Source: JAOUEE01 sp051011595
Lineage (GTDB): Bacteria; Actinomycetota; Acidimicrobiia; Acidimicrobiales; SHLQ01
Direction: 5' to 3'
DNA: 5,122 nt
Assembly: GCA_051011595.1 (NCBI GenBank)
Contig: JBPCTQ010000339.1
Coordinates: 1 to 5,122, forward strand
This document shows, piece by piece, positions 1 to 4,540 of the stretch; position 1 is the stretch's first letter; each line of letters starts with the position of its first letter. The notes under the pieces are model-generated. The model did no database searches. It worked only from the letters and a program-made list of their open reading frames with translations, and was not told the origin of the DNA. Both the position numbers and the translations under genes were made by a program.

Positions 1-95
1 AGGTGGCTGAAGATGGTGGACTCGAGGGCGACCACGGGCCGGTGCTCGGCCAGGGCATCAGCCACCTCGGGATGAACCTCGACGTTGTCGACCAT
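1..95 (-). CDS. psuG: Pseudouridine-5'-phosphate glycosidase, N-terminal fragment
   Basis: Only the first 31 codons are inside the window; the gene continues beyond base 1. Reading from the ATG at 95-93 gives MVDNVEVHPEVADALAEHRP, then VVALESTIFSH. The 'PVVALEST-I-S' block is the N-terminal signature of the PsuG/IndA family, where actinobacterial members commonly read ALESTIFS. Family knowledge: the enzyme reversibly splits pseudouridine 5'-phosphate into uracil and ribose 5-phosphate in the cytoplasm during pseudouridine catabolism, usually together with the kinase PsuK. No catalytic residues can be checked in this short piece. The start is supported by a TACGCT hexamer ending 6 bases before the ATG, with no Shine-Dalgarno between, as expected for a leaderless message. 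It is divergent from the kynurenine operon, with 44 bases between the two starts. Identification rests on about 15 well-matching residues. Confidence 0.8.
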   Translation of the reverse strand, partial: MVDNVEVHPEVADALAEHRPVVALESTIFSH

Positions 96-101
96 GGCGG
101 C

Positions 102-107
102 AGCGTA
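102..107 (-). promoter_or_regulatory. Candidate -10 element of a leaderless promoter for psuG
   Basis: On the minus strand the bases read TACGCT, then GCCGCC, then the ATG at 95. TACGCT fits the actinobacterial TANNNT -10 consensus. A -10 element ending 6 bases before an ATG places the transcription start on, or next to, the A of the start codon. There is no Shine-Dalgarno between. No good -35 hexamer is visible. The promoter role is inferred. Confidence 0.5.
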
Positions 108-127
108 GAGCCCCGGTCCGGCCTGGC

Positions 128-133
128 TACGCT
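128..133 (+). promoter_or_regulatory. Candidate -10 element of a leaderless promoter for the kynurenine operon
   Basis: The plus strand reads TACGCT, then CGCGAG, then the ATG at 140. This is the same hexamer at the same 6-base distance as in front of the divergent psuG. It fits the TANNNT consensus with transcription beginning at the start codon. No Shine-Dalgarno of useful length and spacing lies before the ATG, in line with a leaderless message. The -35 position of this promoter (about 104-110) would overlap the -10 element of the psuG promoter. The -35 match is poor. Confidence 0.5.
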
Positions 134-139
134 CGCGAG

Positions 140-688
140 ATGAGCTCTGCGCTGAACCCGCTCCACCTGGCCCGATGGATCGAGGAACACGCCGACTCGT
201 TCGCCCCCCCGGTGTCCAATCGTGTGGTGTGGCCCGACTCCGAGTTCATCTTCATGGTCGTGCGAGGTCCCAATGCCCGCAACGACTTCCACATCGATCC
301 CGGCGACGAGGTCTTCTACCAACTGGAGGGCACCATCCAGGTCGACATCAGGACCGACGACGGTGTCACCGAGTCCCACCTGGTCGGCGCAGGTGAGCTC
401 TTCCTGGTACCGGCTGGTGTCCCCCACTCCCCCCTGCGACCGGCGGGCAGCTGGGGGGTGGTGATCGAGCGGCAACGGCGGCCCGGCGAGCTCGATCAGA
501 TCGTGTGGTTCTGCCCCGTGGGTCATCACCTGCACGAGCGCAGTTTCGAATTGGCCGACATCGAAACCGAGCTGAAGGCGATTCTCGACGAGTTCAACGC
601 TTCGACCGACCTGCGCACCTGCGGCCAGTGCGGTCGCGTGCTCGACGTGGCGCAACCGTTCGAACTGGCGGCCGACCCCACCCCATGA
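140..688 (+). CDS. nbaC: 3-hydroxyanthranilate 3,4-dioxygenase, variant lacking one metal-site cysteine
   Basis: This 182-residue cupin opens the ring of 3-hydroxyanthranilate with O2 in the cytoplasm. The product, 2-amino-3-carboxymuconate semialdehyde, cyclises to quinolinate (NAD precursor) or is degraded further. Catalytic residues known from the Cupriavidus metallidurans enzyme are present: His51 and Glu57 in HIDPGDE, and His96 in PAGVPHSPLR bind the iron; Arg47, Arg100 and Glu110 bind the substrate. Length suits the bacterial dimeric class. These enzymes normally carry a C-terminal rubredoxin-like iron site with two CxxC pairs. Here the second pair is intact (Cys161, Cys164), but the first reads C125-P-V-G-H-H, so its second cysteine is missing. 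The gene leads an operon with kynureninase: its TGA at 686-688 overlaps the next ATG (ATGA). The start at 140 is supported by the N-terminal length and the leaderless-type -10. The symbol follows bacterial usage; haaO/kyn names are also used. Confidence 0.95.
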   Translation: MSSALNPLHLARWIEEHADSFAPPVSNRVVWPDSEFIFMVVRGPNARNDFHIDPGDEVFYQLEGTIQVDIRTDDGVTESHLVGAGELFLVPAGVPHSPLRPAGSWGVVIERQRRPGELDQIVWFCPVGHHLHERSFELADIETELKAILDEFNASTDLRTCGQCGRVLDVAQPFELAADPTP

Positions 689-1932
689 ACCTCGACGAGG
701 CCCGGCAACTCGATCATGACGACCCTCTGGCGCCGTATCGGGAGGCGTTCCACCATCCGGTCGACGCCGGCGGCGATCGCCTCCGCTACTTCTGCGGCCA
801 CAGTCTCGGGCTGGCGCCGCGCCGCGCCGCCGAGGTCGTCGGCGCGGCGCTCGATCGGTGGGCCGGCATGGGGGTCGAGGGCCATTTCGGTGAGGGGCCC
901 GACTGGTATCGCTACGACGAACCGATCGCGGCATCGATGGCGGGTCTGGTGGGCGCCGATCCTCACGACGTTGCGGTGATGGGCACTCTCACCAGCAACC
1001 TCCACCTGTTGCTGGCGTCGTTCTACCGTCCCGAACCGTCTCGCCCGGCGGTGTTGATCGAGAGCAACGCGTTCCCGTCGGATCGATACGCGGTGCAGAC
1101 CCAGATCCAGTGGCACGGCCTCGATCCCGAGGCCCACCTGATCGAGTGGCCGGTGGGCCCCGACGGTTTGTTGCACCTCGACGACCTCGACGCCGTGTTG
1201 GCCGCCAATGGCGACCGGATCACCTGTTCGTTGCTGGGCGGCGTCAACTACGCCACCGGGCAACGGCTCGACCTGGCTGCGGTGACCAGCCGGCTCCACG
1301 CCCACGGGGTGATGGCCGGCTTCGACCTGGCTCATGCCGTGGGCAACGTCGACGTCGATCTGGAGGCGTCAGCGGCCGATTTCGCCGCCTGGTGCAGCTA
1401 CAAGTACCTCAACAGCGGCCCGGGAGCGGTGGCGTCGTTGTACGTGGCCCGCCGTCACGGTGATGATCCGGCCCGGGTGCGCCTGGGTGGATGGTGGGGC
1501 AACGACCCCGACACTCGCTTCGACATGGATGTCGAGCGCCGATTCGTCCCGGTACCGGGTGCAGCGGGATGGCAACAGTCGAACCCGCCCATCTTCTCGC
1601 TGGCCCCGCTGAGCGCCAGTCTGGATATCTTCGCCTCGGCGACCGCCCCACTGTGGCAGGAGAAGTCCCGGCGGCTGGTCGCCATGACGATGTCGCTGCT
1701 CGACGGGGTGGACGGGGTCGTCTCGCTCACGCCCGCTGCTGCCGACCAGCGGGGCGCCCAGACGTCGCTCCAGGTGGCGGGGGCCGCTGAGGTCGCCGAG
1801 AGCCTGCGGTCGCAGGGCATTGTGGTCGACGTCCGGCCACCCGACATCATCCGTATGGCTGCTGTCCCGCTGTACAACAGCTACGAAGACGTCTGGCACG
1901 CCGTCGCGGCTTTGCGCACTGCCCTGACCTGA
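685..1932 (+). CDS. kynU: Kynureninase
   Basis: A PLP-dependent hydrolase of 415 residues, the usual family length. It cleaves L-kynurenine to anthranilate plus alanine, or 3-hydroxykynurenine to 3-hydroxyanthranilate plus alanine. The latter product is the substrate of the enzyme encoded just upstream. Visible landmarks: the N-terminal YFCGHSLGL (the family normally has GNSLG), LTSNLHLLLASF in the PLP-phosphate region, AFPSDRYA, the cofactor aspartate Asp214 with His217 in FDLAHAVGN, the Schiff-base lysine Lys240 in CSYKYLNSGPG, GGWWGND, and the substrate-contacting QQSNPPIF with Asn300. The frame is open further upstream (to 505), but the ATG at 685 is chosen because it overlaps the dioxygenase stop as ATGA and gives the normal N-terminus. 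Translation is probably coupled. No kynurenine monooxygenase, tryptophan dioxygenase or formamidase gene lies in the window, so kynurenine must come from elsewhere. The gene ends opposite a convergent unit. Confidence 0.97.
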   Translation: MNLDEARQLDHDDPLAPYREAFHHPVDAGGDRLRYFCGHSLGLAPRRAAEVVGAALDRWAGMGVEGHFGEGPDWYRYDEPIAASMAGLVGADPHDVAVMGTLTSNLHLLLASFYRPEPSRPAVLIESNAFPSDRYAVQTQIQWHGLDPEAHLIEWPVGPDGLLHLDDLDAVLAANGDRITCSLLGGVNYATGQRLDLAAVTSRLHAHGVMAGFDLAHAVGNVDVDLEASAADFAAWCSYKYLNSGPGAVASLYVARRHGDDPARVRLGGWWGNDPDTRFDMDVERRFVPVPGAAGWQQSNPPIFSLAPLSASLDIFASATAPLWQEKSRRLVAMTMSLLDGVDGVVSLTPAAADQRGAQTSLQVAGAAEVAESLRSQGIVVDVRPPDIIRMAAVPLYNSYEDVWHAVAALRTALT

Positions 1933-1965
1933 GCCTGACCGGAGCTGCCCTGGGCCCTCACCTGG

Positions 1966-2012
1966 TTCTGGTAGTGCTGCGACACGCCGTGGCTGTCGCC
2001 GCACTACCAGAA
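1966..2012. terminator. Long hairpin between convergent genes, probable bidirectional terminator
   Basis: Bases 1966-1977 (TTCTGGTAGTGC) are the exact reverse complement of 2001-2012 (GCACTACCAGAA). After one T/C mismatch (1978/2000) the stem continues with six more pairs (1979-1984 with 1994-1999), leaving a 9-base loop. It lies 33 bases after the kynU stop and 12 bases after the stop of the converging minus-strand gene, so it could end transcripts from both sides. No U-tract follows on either strand beyond a short TTT at 2018-2020, so this is not a classical Rho-independent terminator, though U-poor hairpins are common in actinobacteria. Confidence 0.65.
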
Positions 2013-2020
2013 GCGTATTT

Positions 2021-2035
2021 CAGGTCAGGTCAGGT
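2021..2035. repeat. Three tandem CAGGT pentamers over the end of the small minus-strand gene
   Basis: CAGGT occurs three times in direct succession and covers the stop codon (2025-2027) of the small minus-strand gene. The minus strand therefore reads ACCTGACCTGACCTG, with stop codons in more than one frame. A 10-base part of it (2020-2029) is the reverse complement of the last bases of kynU (1923-1932). Confidence 0.8.
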
Positions 2036-2303
2036 CGTTGTCGTCCAGCCCGTCGAGCTCGGCGGCACCCCGGAACACATGGGAACGGCCGTCGGAGCGA
2101 ACCAGCAGGGCCGCGCCGTGAAGCTCGCGGGACCGCGAGGTTCGGGCATCGACTTGGTAGACGGCCTGCTCCAGCTCGAGCGGCGACGACGACGACACGA
2201 CGATCTCCCAATCGATGGCCTCGGCCCCGACGGGACGAGCGGCCACCAGCGTGCCCGCAGCCATGGCCACCGGGACGCCGTTCAGCGCCAGAGACTCCAG
2301 CAA
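2025..2303 (-). CDS. Small hypothetical protein downstream of divIVA, start uncertain, possibly frameshifted
   Basis: I do not recognise this family. The readable part (92 residues from a TTG at 2303, or 79 from an ATG at 2264) begins LLESLALNGVPVAMAAGTLV, continues through DWEIVVSSSS and LEQAVYQVDART, and ends HGAALLVRSDGRSHVFRG plus an acidic tail. It looks like a small soluble helix-plus-strand domain without signal peptide or membrane segment. Strong G/C preference at third codon positions supports real coding. None of the in-frame starts has a Shine-Dalgarno. A GTG at 2347-2345 overlapping the divIVA stop (GTGA) would be a natural coupled start, but it lies in another frame and needs a -1 shift near 2303. 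Intact, the protein would be about 107 residues. The gene follows divIVA on the same strand and is probably co-transcribed, so a role linked to DivIVA is possible but only inferred. Confidence 0.55.
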   Translation of the reverse strand: MLESLALNGVPVAMAAGTLVAARPVGAEAIDWEIVVSSSSPLELEQAVYQVDARTSRSRELHGAALLVRSDGRSHVFRGAAELDGLDDNDLT

Positions 2304-2343
2304 GCAGCGAACGTGGCGGAGGGCCGGTCGAGCCGGCTCCGCG

Positions 2344-3018
2344 TCACTGGCCGACGTCGGCAGTGTTGGACTCGGCGTCGACCGCGGCGTTGTCGGAGAG
2401 ATCGAGTACTGCGGTGTCCTCGACGCCATCTGGATCGTCGATGCCATCGGCCAGGTTGGTGATCTCCTCGCCGATGCTGCGCAACCGGGTGCGCTGGCCC
2501 ACGATGGCGCCGCGAATGGTCTCGAGCTCGGTCTTGCGGCTCTCGATCTCGGTCTCGACCGATCGCAGCTCACCCTGGGTGCGGGTGGAGACGTCGAATG
2601 CCTTGCGATCGGCCTCGCGCTGGATCTCCGAGGCCTTGAATTCGGCGTCGGACACGATCTCGTCGGCCCGGACCTTGGCTTCGTCGAGGGCTTCGCCGGA
2701 GGCCTTCTGGGCCATACGCAGCACCAGTTCCGCAGCTTCGCTGCTGGCCTCGCTGTCGGGGGCAGGAGCAGCCGACACGGCTGTCGCCGGAGCGGGCTCT
2801 TCGACCTCGAGCGGCGGCGGGGGTGGCGGCGGAGCGGCGCTGAACTCGGGTTGGCCCTGCTCGAGCCGGTCGAGCTCGGAATGCAATGTGTCGATCTGAG
2901 TGGCCAGCTGTTCGAGGTAGGCGTCGACCTCTATCGGGTCATACCCACGGCGGGTGCGGGTCGAGAAGGTCTTGGCGATCACGTCACGGCCGGTGAGGCC
3001 GCGGTCGATAGTCGTCAT
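2344..3018 (-). CDS. DivIVA-domain protein (Wag31-like)
   Basis: A 224-residue cytoplasmic protein of the DivIVA family, whose members bind curved membrane at poles and septa and guide cell-wall growth in actinobacteria. The N-terminal lipid-binding domain is clear at residues 8-52: LTGRDVIAKTF, then RRGYDPIEVDAYLEQL, followed by a short coiled coil. A linker (55-92) contains seven consecutive prolines (63-69) and many Ala, Pro and Glu. A second coiled coil runs from about 93 to 190, rich in Ala, Glu and Arg, with a 'ADEIVSDAEFKASEI' stretch typical of DivIVA/Wag31 repeats. The tail (about 191-224) is acidic. The start is secured by AAGGAG 8 bases before the ATG. It lies downstream of the M23 peptidase gene on the same strand with a 158-base gap and is followed by a small unknown gene. 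Whether it is the main polar DivIVA or a paralogue cannot be told. Confidence 0.9.
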   Translation of the reverse strand: MTTIDRGLTGRDVIAKTFSTRTRRGYDPIEVDAYLEQLATQIDTLHSELDRLEQGQPEFSAAPPPPPPPLEVEEPAPATAVSAAPAPDSEASSEAAELVLRMAQKASGEALDEAKVRADEIVSDAEFKASEIQREADRKAFDVSTRTQGELRSVETEIESRKTELETIRGAIVGQRTRLRSIGEEITNLADGIDDPDGVEDTAVLDLSDNAAVDAESNTADVGQ

Positions 3019-3026
3019 TCGGACGT

Positions 3027-3032
3027 CTCCTT
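3027..3032 (-). promoter_or_regulatory. Shine-Dalgarno of divIVA
   Basis: The minus strand reads AAGGAG, then 8 bases, then the ATG at 3018. This is a strong ribosome binding site and fixes the start of the DivIVA gene. Confidence 0.85.
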
Positions 3033-3101
3033 GTCAGCTCGCCCAGAGCAACGCGTCGCTGGGCAGGCCTCTATCATCGTCGATGGTTGCCAGGGATGCA
3101 C

Positions 3102-3115
3102 TTCGAGGTCTCGAA
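3102..3115. repeat. Operator-like palindrome upstream of divIVA
   Basis: TTCGAG-GT-CTCGAA is a perfect inverted repeat with 6-base arms and a 2-base centre, 83 bases upstream of the divIVA start in the short gap after the M23 gene. Its symmetry and place suit a dimeric regulator. It is not the actinobacterial LexA box, whose half-sites point the other way. No regulator can be assigned. Confidence 0.4.
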
Positions 3116-3160
3116 ATTGATCCATTGGGCTCACATCGAATGGTTGGGGAAATGTTGTTC

Positions 3161-3183
3161 ACCCTGGTGGGACTCATCAGGGT
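3161..3183 (-). terminator. Weak hairpin at the M23 peptidase stop codon
   Basis: ACCCTG at 3161-3166 pairs with CAGGGT at 3178-3183, and the inner bases can add weaker pairs including two G-U. The hairpin overlaps the stop codon of the M23 gene (3177-3179). The bases that follow on the minus strand are not a U-tract. It could attenuate read-through into divIVA. Confidence 0.3.
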
Positions 3184-4475
3184 AGGTATCGCAGTGGGTC
3201 AACCGGCGCTCCATTGACCCGGATCTCGAAGTGGAGGTGCGGGCCCGTGCTGAGGCCGGTGGACCCAACGGCGCCAATTCTTTCGCCTCGACCCACCGTT
3301 TGGCCAGTCGACGCCTCGATCACCGACATGTGGGCCGACAAGCTGGTCACGCCACCGCCATGGTCGATGATGACCGCATTGCCATATCCGCCGCGCCAGC
3401 CGGCATACAGAATCACGCCAGAGTTGGCCGAAACGATGCTCTGGCCGGTGGAGCCGCTGATGTCGACGCCGCTGTGCATGCGGGCGTATCCGAGAATGGG
3501 ATGCAACCTCGGTCCGAAACCCGATCCGATGTTGCCGGCTGTGGGCCGCACGAACCCTTGACTCGACGGGGCCGTCAGCACTGCCGACTGGCGGGCCGTT
3601 TCTTCCTGAATCCACTCGGTGAGGGCCGCCGATTCGGCCTCGAGGGCGTCCTGGCGGGCTTCTACTGCACCGATGCGTACCAACAGCTCGGCCCGAATGT
3701 CCTCTTGAATGGTCTTGCGTTCCTCGAGCACGGCCAGATGGTCGGACAACTCGGTCTCGAGCACCTCGAGGTCGGCTCGAAGTGCGTCGGCGGCGATGGT
3801 GGCCGCCTCCTGGTCGGATCGGAGGCGTTCCAGCTCGTCGGCCACGTCGGACACTGACCCCGACGCCAGGTCGAGATAGGCGTTCTCGCGAGCAGCCGCC
3901 GATATGTCGCTGGCACTCAACCAAATCGCCGACGGGTCGGCGGCACCCACGTAGTTGTCGACCGCCAGTACGGCGGCCTGGGCTTCGATCTCGTCGATGC
4001 GGATACCGGTGGCCGACAGCTCGGCTTCGCGCCGGGCCAACAAGAGGCGGGCGCTGGTGATCTCCGAGCGCACGCCGTCGACCTTGGCCTGCTGGAAGGA
4101 AACGGCTGCGTCCATGGCCTGGAGGGCGGTGAGCACCTCGTCGTCTTCGGCTTGGAGCAGCTCGAGCTCGGCGGCCACGTCGGCCGCCTCGGACTGGGCC
4201 GATTCGCGCTGGGTACGGGCATCATCGATGCTGTCGGGATCGTCGTCTTGGGCACTCGCCGGCACGGCCACCAGCAACGCCGCGGCCACCAGCAACGCCG
4301 CGCCGCGTCGGCGGCGAGGGTTCGGGGTTGATTCCGAAGGTCGGTGTCGAGTCACAGGCATCGTGGCGCGAATGGAAAGACGCTCAGAGGCCACGCCGGC
4401 CTCGCTCCGCCCGACCAGGGAAGGATACCGGAGAACGCCGGAGCTGCCGACGCGGTGTCGTCGGGCCCGCCTCAT
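3177..4475 (-). CDS. Secreted M23 family metallopeptidase with EnvC-like coiled coil
   Basis: This 432-residue protein should be exported and act on peptidoglycan as a zinc endopeptidase, or as an activator of amidases. Residues 54-75 form a signal peptide: four arginines, a hydrophobic core with ALLVAAALLVAV, and cleavage likely after PASA (75/76). Residues about 80-300 are a long Ala/Glu-rich coiled coil, interrupted near 172-190 (VDNYVGAADPSAIWLSASD) as in EnvC/NlpD-like proteins. The C-terminal M23 (LytM) domain (about 308-432) has a complete zinc and catalytic set: His334 and Asp338 in HSGVDISG, His382 in SAHMS, and His413/His415 in GPHLHFEIR, so it is probably an active enzyme. The start at 4475 has a strong Shine-Dalgarno (GGAGGGG, 5 bases away) but leaves an unusual 58-residue arginine-rich leader. 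The ATG at 4361 gives a normal signal peptide (394 residues) but has no Shine-Dalgarno. It is divergent from the LCP gene and upstream of divIVA. Confidence 0.93.
   Translation of the reverse strand: MRRARRHRVGSSGVLRYPSLVGRSEAGVASERLSIRATMPVTRHRPSESTPNPRRRRGAALLVAAALLVAVPASAQDDDPDSIDDARTQRESAQSEAADVAAELELLQAEDDEVLTALQAMDAAVSFQQAKVDGVRSEITSARLLLARREAELSATGIRIDEIEAQAAVLAVDNYVGAADPSAIWLSASDISAAARENAYLDLASGSVSDVADELERLRSDQEAATIAADALRADLEVLETELSDHLAVLEERKTIQEDIRAELLVRIGAVEARQDALEAESAALTEWIQEETARQSAVLTAPSSQGFVRPTAGNIGSGFGPRLHPILGYARMHSGVDISGSTGQSIVSANSGVILYAGWRGGYGNAVIIDHGGGVTSLSAHMSVIEASTGQTVGRGERIGAVGSTGLSTGPHLHFEIRVNGAPVDPLRYLP
4265..4300. repeat. Exact 18-bp tandem duplication in the signal-peptide core
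   Basis: Bases 4265-4282 are repeated without a mismatch at 4283-4300. The unit is six codons long, so the repeat encodes two successive copies of the same six-residue piece (ALLVAA-ALLVA) in the hydrophobic core of the M23 peptidase signal peptide and keeps the frame. Confidence 0.9.
4422..4450 (-). promoter_or_regulatory. Candidate promoter for the shorter M23 start
   Basis: On the minus strand TCGGCA (4450-4445) and TATCCT (4427-4422) are separated by 17 bases; each matches 4 of 6 positions of the TTGACA and TATAAT consensus. Transcription would begin near 4415 and give a leader of about 55 bases before the ATG at 4361. It competes with the Shine-Dalgarno-supported start at 4475, which would place this promoter inside the coding region. 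Confidence 0.3.
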
Positions 4476-4480
4476 CGCTT

Positions 4481-4487
4481 CCCCTCC
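4481..4487 (-). promoter_or_regulatory. Shine-Dalgarno before the upstream M23 start
   Basis: The minus strand reads GGAGGGG, then AAGCG, then the ATG at 4475. Strength and spacing are near ideal, and this decides the choice of 4475 over the ATG at 4361, which has no such site. Confidence 0.65.
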
Positions 4488-4495
4488 AGTACTGG
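4486..4495. repeat. Palindrome in the M23/LCP divergent region
   Basis: CCAGTACTGG is a perfect 10-base palindrome that overlaps the edge of the Shine-Dalgarno of the upstream M23 start and lies 45 bases before the LCP start. A second, GC-only palindrome of 12 bases (4518-4529, CGCGGCGCCGCG) is 11 bases before the LCP ATG. Either could bind a regulator; GC-only palindromes arise easily by chance here. Confidence 0.35.
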
Positions 4496-4540
4496 GTCGG
4501 TCTCGGTCAGGGGGTGCCGCGGCGCCGCGTCGGCGTCGTG

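Noticed and set aside
526..1335. Minus-strand open frame of 269 codons opposite the dioxygenase and kynureninase genes
   Set aside because: The plus strand is occupied by two clearly identified enzymes; the antisense frame is open only because of high GC and has no family features.
1369..2004. Minus-strand open frame of 211 codons opposite the 3' half of kynU
   Set aside because: It is a shadow of kynU that would also run through the convergent hairpin; its translation is low-complexity Arg/Gly/Pro-rich.
2179..2198. CGA-rich trinucleotide run, considered as a microsatellite
   Set aside because: It encodes four serines within the small minus-strand gene using the favoured TCG codon; it is short and easily explained by codon use.
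2215..3120. Long plus-strand open frame of 301 codons opposite divIVA
   Set aside because: It is the antisense shadow of the DivIVA gene. Its Gly/Leu/Asp-rich translation has no recognisable motif, while the minus strand carries a clear DivIVA domain and a Shine-Dalgarno.
3015..3125. Short minus-strand ORF of 36 codons (starts MDQFRDLEVH) whose TGA overlaps the divIVA ATG
   Set aside because: The overlap looks like coupling, but there is no Shine-Dalgarno, third-position G/C preference is weak, and divIVA has its own strong ribosome site inside this ORF. It is more likely leader sequence.
3231..3857. Plus-strand open frame of 208 codons opposite the M23 gene
   Set aside because: The minus strand encodes intact zinc-binding motifs over the same stretch, so this is antisense noise.
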